In this document: positions 27,801 to 36,048 of the stretch, piece by piece
Position numbering within the stretch: position 1 is the first letter of the stretch
How the letters are laid out: every line of letters starts with the position of its first letter
Position numbers and translations under genes: made by a program
The notes under the pieces: generated by a model
What the model saw: the letters and a program-made list of their open reading frames with translations, nothing else
Told to the model about the DNA's origin: nothing
Database searches by the model: none
Assembly (NCBI GenBank): GCA_021846985.1
Contig: JAJZVX010000001.1
Location: 310,001 to 374,000 of the forward strand
Source: Acidobacteriota bacterium
GTDB lineage: Bacteria; Acidobacteriota; Terriglobia; Terriglobales; Acidobacteriaceae
Length of the DNA: 64,000 nt
Reading direction: 5' to 3'

Positions 27801-30800
27801 ATCGGGAACGGCGATGGGGAGTGCGGAGCCGTTCGCGGCTGTGCCTTCCGGATTCACCGGACCGGCGGGAACGGCGAGTCTGGCACAGGAAACGCAGAGC
27901 GCGCCGCCCGAGACAAGCCCTGGGCCGCCGTCCAGACGTGCGAAGCGGTCAGCCAAGAGCGGATATGAAGGAGTGATGCACTATCCGGCAGGGAGGACGG
28001 TGGAGGAAGATGCCGCGCCGTCCGGAGGGGCGTCGAGTTTGTCGCAGGCTTTGGCTCCGGGGCAGGCGAGCGCGCCGCCAGCGCAGAATCCTCTGCCGGT
28101 GGTCCATACTCTGGCCGCGGAGGCGTGGAAGGGGCTGATCAACTCGCTGATCGCCAATCACCACATCGACGAGGCTTCCCGGGAAGTGGCCAAGATTCCG
28201 CCCGGCGTGCGGCAGCAACTGGATGGCGACGTGGAGTTCATGCAGACCATGGCCAACCTGGACGTTGCCAAGGGCGATATTCCCCATGCGACGGAATACC
28301 TGAACCGGGTGGAGAACTACTACATGCTGCGGCGCATGACGCCTCCGCCGGCGGTCGACGTGCAGAATGCGTGGCTGCTTTTGAATACGGGCAACGATCA
28401 GGAACTGTATCCGGCGCTTCGCAGCCTGGACGCGCGGCGGGATTTGACCGCAGCGGAACGGCAGCAGGTTCAGAGCCTATGGGCCACATGGAGCGTGCGG
28501 CGCGCCGCGGCGGAGATGAACGCGGGCAACGTCCAGCAGGGGATGAACATACTGACTGCGGCGTCGCGCAGCTACCCGAACGATTTGAATGTGCGGCGCG
28601 CGCTGGCGGGAGCGTACGCCAAGGCCGGCCGCGCCGCCGACGCGCTGGCGATGTTCAAAGCGGTTTCGATGGAGAATGCCAGCGCCGGCGACTACGCGGC
28701 GGCGGTGGGGGCCGCGATGGCGGCCCACGACACGGGACAGGCGGAGAGCTGGCTGCGCACCGCGATGAGCCGGTATCCGGGCGATCCCTCGATCCTGACT
28801 TTGGCGGCGCGCTACGAACAGGCGCGCGGCGACTCGCAGCGCGCAAGCGAATACTGGCGCGCTGCGCTGGCGGCCATGCCGCCCGGCTCGACAGGGCAGG
28901 ATCTGGCTCAGGTGGGGGTGTACCCACCGCAGAGCGCGAGCGCGCAGCGTTCATCGGCGCCGGCGAATCTGAAGGAGATGCTCGATCCGGCCCGCCAGGC
29001 GGCGAGAACGGCGCCGTCCCCGGCGGCATTGCCGTCGTATCACACCAGCTTGCCGCCGGTGTTCAATCCCACCGAGCCGGCAGAAGCGACGCCGGAGCCG
29101 CAGACTACCTCCGCGCCAGGACCGTGGAGTCTGGATCACTCCACGGCATTGCCGACGCCGGCAATGCCCGTTCCGAACCAATCGCCTGTTCCGGCGCCGC
29201 AGCCGGCCCTGCCTCAGCCGACCAACAGTCCGGGCGGCGTGCCCATCTACACCTCGCCCATGGGTGCGGGAGGAACGCCGCCGAGCCAGCCGGTGTTTGT
29301 TCAGCAGAGCGCCACGCAGGAGGCGGAGATTCAGCCGGCCACGAGCCTGGGCGGAGTGAACAACGGCAGAGAGACGGCGCTGCCGGGCAGCGGCAGATGG
29401 CAACTGCAAACGGGCATTGGCGGCGGGAGCGGGGCCGGCGCAACTTCCGGGATGCGGATTACCGCCGAGCCCGTAGATTCCCCGGCGGCGCAGGCTTTGA
29501 CCTTGTTTGCCGACCAGACGGACAGCCAACTGACGCAGGGATGGACGCCGAGCATCCATGCCTTGGCAAATTCCGCAGTGCCCATGCCGGCGGCTACCCC
29601 CGGTTCCGGAGTGCCGGCCGCGGGCGAGACGCGGTACGAGATGGCGCAGTACACGCCATCGGCGCAGGAAGCAGCGACGGGCGCCTTCTCCGCTCCGCAA
29701 CAGACAGCCCCGCAGACGGCTCCCGCCCTGCCCGTAACGCCGCCGCAGCGGCGGAGCAGCCGGCGGAGCAGGCGGGTGAGAAGGGCCACGCTGCCGCCCG
29801 CGTCCGCGCCGATTCTGAACAATGCGCCGATGGCGCCGAATCCGGAAGAGATTCAGACACCAGAAGTTCCCGCCGCCACGCCGCCGGCCGGCAGCGAGGG
29901 TCTGAGCGACCAGGAACTGGAGCAGCGGGATTTGCCCCCGCTGCGCGGACCCTGGGTTCGCATTCAGCGCCAGCAGCGAGCGCTAAGCCCGCGCGACGAA
30001 GCGGAGATGCAACTGCGGTCCATCGAGAGCGGATACAGCGGCTGGCTGGGCGGCACGGGGCTGATCAACTATCGCTCCGGCAACCTTGGCTACGATCATT
30101 TGTCGGCCCTCGAGGCGCCCTTTGAGGCGTCGATGCCGCTGGGATACAACGCGCGCCTCACCATCGTGGCCAAGCCGGTGTTTCTGGATTCCGGACAAGC
30201 CACAGGCAACGCGGTGATGCAGGTGACAACCCTGGGCCAGACAACACTCACCCAGATTCCGGAGCCGCTGGGCACCTTGCTGACCACGGATACCACGCCG
30301 CCGCCGCAACAGAACGCGGCAGGCATTGGCGGCGAGATCCAACTGGCATTTCCGCATCTGGCCATCGCCGGCGGTTACACGCCGGCGGGTTTCCTGGTTT
30401 CCACATTTACCGCGCGAGGGATGTGGCAGCCGGGCAATGGGCCTCTGACCTTCACATTTGTCCGCGACTCGGTGATCGACTCGCAGCTATCCTATGGCGG
30501 ATTGCGCGATCCCGGCACGGCTTCTTTGAGTTTCCCGGGGAACATCTGGGGCGGGGCGGTGGCCAACCAGTTCGAGGCGCAGTATGGGCGCGGCGATGCG
30601 CAGTCCGGTTTCTATTTTTCGGCCGGAGGCCAGTACATAACGGGGTACAACATTGAGAACAATACGCGCGTGGATGGGAACGGCGGGGCCTATTGGCGGG
30701 CGTTGACGCTGCCCGAATACGGCAACCTGAGCCTGGGCGTGAATTTTTTTGCCATGCATTACGCCAACAACGAGAACGCCTTCACCTACGGGATGGGCGG

Positions 30801-31218
30801 GTACTTCAGTCCGCAGGCCTACTTCCTGGCCAACGTGCCGGTGACCTGGGTGGGACATGCGGGAACGCGCTGGCACTATAACATTATGGGCAGCCTGGGA
30901 GTGCAGGCCTTCCAGCAGCAACTATCCGCACTTTTCCCGCTGATTCAACAGAAGGCCCTGGAGGTGGCGTCAGGCAATCTGGCGCTTCCCGCCATGACCA
31001 GCGTTGGTCCCAACTATGACTTGCGGACAAATGTGGCTTACCAGATCGGTCCGCACTGGTTTGCCGGGGGATTCCTGTCCGCCAACAACTCCAGGGACTA
31101 CTCGGCCGCATCGGCTGGCTTCTTTGTCCGCTACCTATTCCGCGCCCAGCCCTCCACAGTGGCCGGTCCAACGGGGCTCTTCCCCGTCGAGGGCCTGCGT
31201 CCATTCACCGTTCCATAG
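24799..31218 (+). CDS. bcsC: Cellulose synthase subunit BcsC: TPR array, two Pro/Ala-rich linkers, C-terminal outer-membrane BcsC domain
   Basis: About 2140 aa; TPR-rich; C-terminal region from LSPRDEAEMQLRSIESGYSGWLGG is BcsC-like; ATGA overlap with bcsZ. Confidence 0.9.
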   Translation: MRDVRRAGNRKWVVVICLILAAQAGLAQRKAGTLTATQTRTMLVEKARVLEARGRPDLAVQLWQQILLSDPNNAEALAGVARDYKLTGLATRANQALDRLRKVNPNDPNIARIEALASTRVESDQLRAAGQLAGQGKTEEAMKIYRQLYGDHPPDGDIALAYYETLYGTPTGKEEAIAAMRALSARNPGDTRYAIALGRMLTYGARTRPEGIRILKQYPQDPAAEDALRQALVWDAANPSATNELRQYTVKHPHDAEMARLLRQDEYKLAQMNSGIARTPAERAAFAALNAHRLDEAQDRFNDLLREEPNNGRVEAGVGFLRMQQGNFGAAISYLTQAEQDGYKARVVENALATSRFWYTMSEASQAFDDNQLEVAAERYQEALAMRPRSPEAMNGMAGLLIKEEQYGQAAAYYAQLVQMQPRSEDAWRGLFLSYARDGQNQKALSVAARFPAPVRATLVKDPEYLRTLATIYQAENRPAEAARVLAQALQLPFPANGETLKTGTRLQYAGLLMEAHRYDQAAALYTDVLNDDAGSLPAWMGLVSAHHQLGQDNEAIAEVQRMPPATYEAALADPGFLTMLGSMYAQANQYEVAQGFLERSAKLQTAAGGQPSVALQLQLAAIYLQRNNTARAYQAYRQVLESHPESADAWQGLITTLQETNRNTEALGEIAQIPAPVRRQLEQNINFLQTEASLYAATGDNAHAVEYMNRVRAYYAAEKMQPPAPVAIQDAWLLFNTGNDRALYPALMHLGGRQDLTAAQRETVQNLWANWSVRRAAAALDNGNAARAVDILDAASQAFPDNMTVRKAVAGGYARVGRAKEALALFKTVPMQDATAGDFQGAVGAALAANDKAQAEVWLRQALERYPHDPGILATAARFEQARGDNQRAAEYWRASLGSMPQTSPADRLAHTLDYPDQDTKAHRAMTAADLQRLLDPNYEPFPKTTKLPPLPAYGPDPYNPGAPVVLAPRQTTQQAYPAQAQRQTEQTPSYWAAPQTAAASGTAMGSAEPFAAVPSGFTGPAGTASLAQETQSAPPETSPGPPSRRAKRSAKSGYEGVMHYPAGRTVEEDAAPSGGASSLSQALAPGQASAPPAQNPLPVVHTLAAEAWKGLINSLIANHHIDEASREVAKIPPGVRQQLDGDVEFMQTMANLDVAKGDIPHATEYLNRVENYYMLRRMTPPPAVDVQNAWLLLNTGNDQELYPALRSLDARRDLTAAERQQVQSLWATWSVRRAAAEMNAGNVQQGMNILTAASRSYPNDLNVRRALAGAYAKAGRAADALAMFKAVSMENASAGDYAAAVGAAMAAHDTGQAESWLRTAMSRYPGDPSILTLAARYEQARGDSQRASEYWRAALAAMPPGSTGQDLAQVGVYPPQSASAQRSSAPANLKEMLDPARQAARTAPSPAALPSYHTSLPPVFNPTEPAEATPEPQTTSAPGPWSLDHSTALPTPAMPVPNQSPVPAPQPALPQPTNSPGGVPIYTSPMGAGGTPPSQPVFVQQSATQEAEIQPATSLGGVNNGRETALPGSGRWQLQTGIGGGSGAGATSGMRITAEPVDSPAAQALTLFADQTDSQLTQGWTPSIHALANSAVPMPAATPGSGVPAAGETRYEMAQYTPSAQEAATGAFSAPQQTAPQTAPALPVTPPQRRSSRRSRRVRRATLPPASAPILNNAPMAPNPEEIQTPEVPAATPPAGSEGLSDQELEQRDLPPLRGPWVRIQRQQRALSPRDEAEMQLRSIESGYSGWLGGTGLINYRSGNLGYDHLSALEAPFEASMPLGYNARLTIVAKPVFLDSGQATGNAVMQVTTLGQTTLTQIPEPLGTLLTTDTTPPPQQNAAGIGGEIQLAFPHLAIAGGYTPAGFLVSTFTARGMWQPGNGPLTFTFVRDSVIDSQLSYGGLRDPGTASLSFPGNIWGGAVANQFEAQYGRGDAQSGFYFSAGGQYITGYNIENNTRVDGNGGAYWRALTLPEYGNLSLGVNFFAMHYANNENAFTYGMGGYFSPQAYFLANVPVTWVGHAGTRWHYNIMGSLGVQAFQQQLSALFPLIQQKALEVASGNLALPAMTSVGPNYDLRTNVAYQIGPHWFAGGFLSANNSRDYSAASAGFFVRYLFRAQPSTVAGPTGLFPVEGLRPFTVP
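26746..27630 (+). repeat. BcsC internal duplicated module, unit 1
   Basis: AWQGLITTLQETNRNTEALGEIAQIPAPVRRQLE...LLDPNYEPFPK aligns with the unit at 28123. Confidence 0.85.
28123..29007 (+). repeat. BcsC internal duplicated module, unit 2
   Basis: AWKGLINSLIANHHIDEASREVAKIPPGVRQQLD...MLDPARQ; offset 1377 bp (459 codons) at both ends of the alignment. Confidence 0.85.
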
Positions 31219-31239
31219 GAATTTTTGCAGAGGGGCAGA

Positions 31240-31268
31240 AGGAGGGGGATGCGTCCTCCTCTTTTTTT
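31240..31268 (+). terminator. Intrinsic terminator candidate after bcsC
   Basis: AGGAGG-N9-CCTCCT followed by C and a T7 tract. Confidence 0.6.
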
Positions 31269-31335
31269 GTCTGCAAATGCAGACAGGTAGAGGGGTTTCG
31301 ACAGCAGTCGCCGCACCATTCTTCAACTGGTCGCC

Positions 31336-31695
31336 ATGGGCCGGGTTACGGCTGCGGAGGCGGAGCGTCTGCTGATCGCCTGCGACGACGGGATGACGGC
31401 GCTCGGGGCGACTCTGGCTTGCGGCGCCGTTCTCGCTGGCATGAAAGGCGCGACCACCGTGAACGTGCGCGTGCCCATGCAGTTGCTGCGCGCCGGCGTG
31501 CGCCTGGCCAGCCTGATCCCGGCCCAGGCTCACGGCCACCTCGACGAGGCGCTCAGCCGCCACGGCGTGCCCCTGACGCTCTCGCAGATCAAGCCGGAGA
31601 ATCTCGAGGAACTGATCGACCATCTGGAAGACCTGACGGTAGACGTGGACGGCAAGGAGGGAAATGCGACCAAGGTGCGGGTGTTCTGTGAGTGA
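31336..31695 (+). CDS. YvlB/SHOCT-like domain protein
   Basis: VTAAEAERLLIA; VNVRVPMQLLRAGVRLASLIPAQAHGHLDEALSRHGVPLTLSQIKPENLEELIDHLEDLTVDVDGKE...KVRVFCE. Confidence 0.6.
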   Translation: MGRVTAAEAERLLIACDDGMTALGATLACGAVLAGMKGATTVNVRVPMQLLRAGVRLASLIPAQAHGHLDEALSRHGVPLTLSQIKPENLEELIDHLEDLTVDVDGKEGNATKVRVFCE

Positions 31696-31722
31696 AGGCA
31701 GCGGCGCGGCGAAAGCGGAGGC

Positions 31723-32850
31723 TCAAAACTTCCGCAGCGGTTTCTGCATGGGCACGATCTGCACGGTCACGTCGTGGATTTCAGAGAGGAAGCGATTGAC
31801 CACCGAGCCGTGCAAGAGCACATCCCAGCGCGAACGGGCGGATTGTCCGAAGACGACGTGGGAGATGCTTTCCTGTTGGGCGAAGCGGATGAGGGCATCG
31901 GAGACATTGCGTTCGTTGAGCATGACGACCTTGGCGCCGAGGTCGCGGGCCATACGCACGTAGTCTTCGAGGCGGTGATAGGCTTCGGGGTCGCCGTGGT
32001 CTTTATCGTCGTCAGCCTGGCGCACATAAACCGCGTACCAGTTGGTAGCTAGACGGCCTGCGATCCGGGCGCCGACACGCAGCAGGCGTTCGGTTCCGGG
32101 GCGCGAGCTGAGGCAGACCATGACTTTTTCGGGGATGGGCGCCTGTTCGAGTCCCTGGGTGCGGCGGTATTCGGCGGCGCGGTTGCCAACCTGTTCTGCC
32201 GTGGTGCGCAGGGCGAGCTCGCGGAGCATGTTGAGGTTGCCCTTGCGGAAGAAGTTGGCCAGCGACTGCTCGATTTTTTCCTGGGCGTAGATTTTGCCCT
32301 GGCGCAGGCGGGTGCGCAATTCGTCGATGGGGATGTCGATGTTGAGGACTTCGTCGGCCCGTTTGAAGAAGCTGTCGGGGACGGTTTCGCGGATGACGGT
32401 GTTGGCGGAGCGAGCGACGGCGTCATTCAGCGTTTCGAGATGCTGAATATTGACCGCCGTCATGACGTTAATGCCCGCGTCGAGGATCTCCAGAACATCT
32501 TCGTAGCGCTTATGGTTTCTGCAACCGGGAACATTGGTATGGGCTAGTTCGTCGACGATGACGGTATGAGGATGGCGGGCGAGGATGGCGTCGAGGTCCA
32601 TCTCCTTGAGGGTGACTCCCTTGTAGGGGATGAGGCGCAGGGGAATGACCTCGAGGTCACGGATGCGAGCTTCGGTCTCCTTTCGGCCATGCGGCTCGAC
32701 CAGGCCGATGGCGACGTCGATTCCCATCTGGTGCTTCATGAGATAGGCGTCGTTGAGCATGTGGTAGGTTTTGCCGACGCCGGGCGCCGCGCCGATATAG
32801 ATGCGGAGTTTGGCCTGCTGCGGCTTTTTCTCGATCTTGATCTCAGGCAT
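31723..32850 (-). CDS. KdpD N-terminal domain plus Usp domain protein (no histidine kinase module)
   Basis: LRIYIGAAPGVGKTYHMLNDAYLMK; VEPHGRKETEARI; VDELAHTNVPGCRNHKRYEDVLEILDAGINVMTAVNIQHLETLND; C-terminal Usp-like ISHVVFGQSARSRWDVLLHGSVVNRFL. Confidence 0.92.
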   Translation of the reverse strand: MPEIKIEKKPQQAKLRIYIGAAPGVGKTYHMLNDAYLMKHQMGIDVAIGLVEPHGRKETEARIRDLEVIPLRLIPYKGVTLKEMDLDAILARHPHTVIVDELAHTNVPGCRNHKRYEDVLEILDAGINVMTAVNIQHLETLNDAVARSANTVIRETVPDSFFKRADEVLNIDIPIDELRTRLRQGKIYAQEKIEQSLANFFRKGNLNMLRELALRTTAEQVGNRAAEYRRTQGLEQAPIPEKVMVCLSSRPGTERLLRVGARIAGRLATNWYAVYVRQADDDKDHGDPEAYHRLEDYVRMARDLGAKVVMLNERNVSDALIRFAQQESISHVVFGQSARSRWDVLLHGSVVNRFLSEIHDVTVQIVPMQKPLRKF

Positions 32851-32853
32851 GGA

Positions 32854-34260
32854 TTAGCCGACCTCGACGGGATGATGGGATTCTTCCAAAGCCGCAACCG
32901 GCACAGTGAAGCGGAAGGTGGAACCGTGGCCGAGGCGGCTCTCGGCGGCAATCTGCCCGCCGAGGGATTCGACCAGGCGGCGGCAGAGGGCGAGACCGAG
33001 GCCCGAGCCGCTCTCAGAGAAAGGATTGAAGCGATCGAAGATGGTGCTGAGGCGCTCGGCTTCGATGCCGCGGCCGGTGTCGCGCACGGTGAATTGCACG
33101 AAATCGTTGAGTTCTTCGGCGGTCATAAGGATCTCGCCGCCGGTGGGCGTGTAGCGCAGGGCATTGGAGAGGAGGTTATCGAGGATGGAGCGGATGGCAC
33201 GGCGGTCAGCGCGGACAAAGGAGAGATCGGCGAAGGCGTTGACTTCGATGCGGATGTGCTTTTCCGCGGCGAGATCGCAGAAGCGGTCGCGGGCCTCGGT
33301 GAGAAGCTGCAGGGGACGCAGGCTCTCCTGCTTAAATTCGCGCTTGCCGGAGTCGAGCTCGGCGACTTCGATGAGGTCGGCCATGAGGTCGTCGAGATTT
33401 TCGGATTCCTGGCATGCTTCGGTGACCAGTTCGGACTGCAGCGGCTGGAGCTCGCCGCCAAAGCCCTGGTTGAGCGCATAAAGGCCGCGGCGCAGGCGGA
33501 GCAGCGGGTCGCGCAGCTTGCGGCTGGCCACGGAGATGAACTGGGTTTTGAAGCGATCGGTATCCTGCAGGCTGGTAACGTCTTCGAGGGTGGTGACGGC
33601 CCCGAGGAGGCGGCCTTCGGCGTCGCGCATGGGGGTGGTGCGCAGCCTGTAGCTACGCTCCTTACTGCCGATGCGCAAGGGCAGCATGGCGGCTTCGTCT
33701 TCAGCGGCCACGGACTTTTGCATGGAAACGGCATGGCGGATGGCGTTGAGGATTTTATCGCCGCCAGGGGTGGTGGCGAGCGCCATGCGATCGGCGGCAG
33801 CTTCGCCGAGCAACTCAGCAGCGGCAGGATTGACGCGGAGCACATGGCCCTTGGCGTCGGTGACGATGATGGGTTCGAAGATGGATTGCAACACGGCGTC
33901 GGAGAGCTGATACTCCATCTGACGGCGTCCGGCCTCGGAATCTCTGAGCTCGCGCAGGCGGATGGCGAGCCGGTTGAGCTCGGCGGCGATCTGTCCCAGG
34001 GCGTCGCGGCTATTCCACTCCGCGCGGTGCTCAAGATTGCCTTGCGCAATCAAGCGGATATCCCGGGCGAGTCTGCGGATAGGCAAAAGCAGCATGACCG
34101 CAGTTGCCAACTCGACCAGGACCACAGCCGCCACGAAGAAAGAGGCAATCTTCAATTGACCGCCGGCGGCGAGACTGCCGCGCGTGGTCAGCACCAGGCC
34201 AAAGGTGAGGCCGAGGAGCAAGATGCAACCGAGGAATAGCCGCTGCGAATAATTGAGCAT
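32854..34260 (-). CDS. Sensor kinase-like protein (TM, HAMP-like, PAS, DHp-like, HATPase) with degenerate H-box
   Basis: FISVASRKLRDPLLRLRRG at the H-box; DNLLSNALRYTPTGGEI; DTGRGIEAERLSTIFDRF; GSGLGLALCRRLVESLGG. Confidence 0.9.
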   Translation of the reverse strand: MLNYSQRLFLGCILLLGLTFGLVLTTRGSLAAGGQLKIASFFVAAVVLVELATAVMLLLPIRRLARDIRLIAQGNLEHRAEWNSRDALGQIAAELNRLAIRLRELRDSEAGRRQMEYQLSDAVLQSIFEPIIVTDAKGHVLRVNPAAAELLGEAAADRMALATTPGGDKILNAIRHAVSMQKSVAAEDEAAMLPLRIGSKERSYRLRTTPMRDAEGRLLGAVTTLEDVTSLQDTDRFKTQFISVASRKLRDPLLRLRRGLYALNQGFGGELQPLQSELVTEACQESENLDDLMADLIEVAELDSGKREFKQESLRPLQLLTEARDRFCDLAAEKHIRIEVNAFADLSFVRADRRAIRSILDNLLSNALRYTPTGGEILMTAEELNDFVQFTVRDTGRGIEAERLSTIFDRFNPFSESGSGLGLALCRRLVESLGGQIAAESRLGHGSTFRFTVPVAALEESHHPVEVG

Positions 34261-34392
34261 GCCCTGTCTCCGCGCCGAAACTGAGGGATATTTCCATTCT
34301 CAAGGAAAGGGGGCGCATCAGGCAAAAGCGAGTGCCCTTTTCAACGTGGTGTGGCGGCCGGATGGCTGGTTCAGCGCCAGGCGGAGCGGGGA

Positions 34393-35940
34393 TTACGGCA
34401 CACGGCAGACCGAGAGCGTGGCGTTGTGCCAGCGGCAGTCGAGGCCTGCTGGAGGCGGGTAGGCAAGCAAAACCCAATCGACGCCGAATTGCGCGCGCAG
34501 GCGCTCAAAATCGGCGAGCTGGAAATGACGCCAGCCCTGCTCGGCGGTGAGTTGACGATTCCACTCCGGGGCCAGGGACGGGAAGAGTCCGGCGACAGCG
34601 GTATCCTTGACGGCATCGGCCAACTGGCTTCGCTCCGCCAGGGCGCGAAAGCCGTGGTAGTCTTCCTCGGGCGCCTGGAGGTAGTAGGGATTGAGGGCGA
34701 AGTAGGCATCTTGCGGGGTATTGAGGCGAATCCACCGAAAGGCTTGCAGCCAGGGATTGGGTGAGCGGAGGCCCGGCAATTCAAGATGGCTACTGCCGTC
34801 CAACTGGTACATCTGGGCGGCGAACATTCCAGCGTTGAACAGGAGAAGGTAGGCGGTCCAACGCCAGATACTTGACTTGAGCCAGTACTTGCCAATCAGG
34901 CAACCGCCGATCAAGGCCATGAAGAGGTAAACGAGGTGCAGGTAACGCATGGGCTGCATGGGCACGAGACGCACCAGGGCCGGGGTTTGCCAGACGAGCA
35001 GAGCGAAGATCTCATGGCAGAGTCCATAGAGGACCATGGCGAGGGCAAAGCGGCTGAGACGGAGTTGGCCGTGGCGCCGGGCGATACGGCTGAGCAGCCA
35101 GAAGAGCAGAAGCGGCGCGAAGACGCCCAGCCAGGAGTACCATGCCCAGCGGTCGAGGAAGAGATACGCGCGGGTGTGAATGATCTGGTACCATGCGGGA
35201 CATGCCGGCGGGGCGAGCCACGCAAGCGGCGCGAGAAGGACAAAGGCGGCCGCAGAACGGCTCTGGGCATGCTGACCGGCGCACGCCGCTGTCTGTTTTG
35301 AGGTGATGGCCGCCAGAAAGAGGCAAAACGAGGCGCCAAATGCCGCCATAATGGGATGAATCAGGAACGCTGTCACCAGAGACAGAACGGCCGGCAGGGG
35401 CTTGCCCTTGAGCACACACCAGACGCCCAGCAAGATGAGCGCAGCAGCCAGCGTGCGCGGATGAAGATGCTGATCAACGAGGTAGATGGCGGTGCCCGAA
35501 ACGGGCAGCGTGAACATGGCTCCCACCATGGCGACGCCAGCCCACTGCGCGCCCGGTTCCTGGAAGAGTTCACGGGCAATGGCGCGGCACAAGGCAAGGA
35601 TCAGCACGATGCCCACAAACTGCCAGAGCAGTTCCGCGACGGCCACGGGGATATGAGTGAGGCGCACAAAGGCCGCCATCCAATTGTCGAACAATGTAGC
35701 CTGCATCTGGGTGCGGAAGAAGATGGAATTGTGAGGGTAAAGAGCAGGATTGAGCTTGCTTTTCACCGCTGCCAGATACACTTCGTCATCTTCCAGACCA
35801 GGGTGATATCCCATGACGGCGAATGCCAGGACGGAGAAACCGAAGAGCAGCAGAGTATTACGCCAGCGGGAGTCTGTCACGTGAATTAAGCCTTGTTGTT
35901 TTATGGAAACCCGGAGAGCGTCTTTCCTTCCTGCATCCAT
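34393..35940 (-). CDS. Polytopic membrane protein of unknown function
   Basis: Many hydrophobic segments; GYHPGLEDDEVYLAAVKSKLNPALYPHN; start MDAGRKD is a guess. Confidence 0.7.
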   Translation of the reverse strand: MDAGRKDALRVSIKQQGLIHVTDSRWRNTLLLFGFSVLAFAVMGYHPGLEDDEVYLAAVKSKLNPALYPHNSIFFRTQMQATLFDNWMAAFVRLTHIPVAVAELLWQFVGIVLILALCRAIARELFQEPGAQWAGVAMVGAMFTLPVSGTAIYLVDQHLHPRTLAAALILLGVWCVLKGKPLPAVLSLVTAFLIHPIMAAFGASFCLFLAAITSKQTAACAGQHAQSRSAAAFVLLAPLAWLAPPACPAWYQIIHTRAYLFLDRWAWYSWLGVFAPLLLFWLLSRIARRHGQLRLSRFALAMVLYGLCHEIFALLVWQTPALVRLVPMQPMRYLHLVYLFMALIGGCLIGKYWLKSSIWRWTAYLLLFNAGMFAAQMYQLDGSSHLELPGLRSPNPWLQAFRWIRLNTPQDAYFALNPYYLQAPEEDYHGFRALAERSQLADAVKDTAVAGLFPSLAPEWNRQLTAEQGWRHFQLADFERLRAQFGVDWVLLAYPPPAGLDCRWHNATLSVCRVP

Positions 35941-36048
35941 TGTATTCAATGCGGCGGCCTTGTGTCTTTGGCGGAAAAGAGGGGGGACAGAAGCCGATTC
36001 GCGAGGGAAGCGGCGGTCCCGTATACTCATGCAGAGCCATCCATCACC

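Noticed and set aside
28125-30125. 666-aa alternative-frame ORF inside bcsC
   Set aside because: Same strand, shifted frame; Gly/Arg/Ala-rich; bcsC frame has the TPR and barrel homology.
32566-34239. 557-aa + strand ORF opposite the KdpD-like and kinase genes
   Set aside because: Spans two genuine minus-strand genes and is Gly/Glu/Ala-rich with no recognisable domain.
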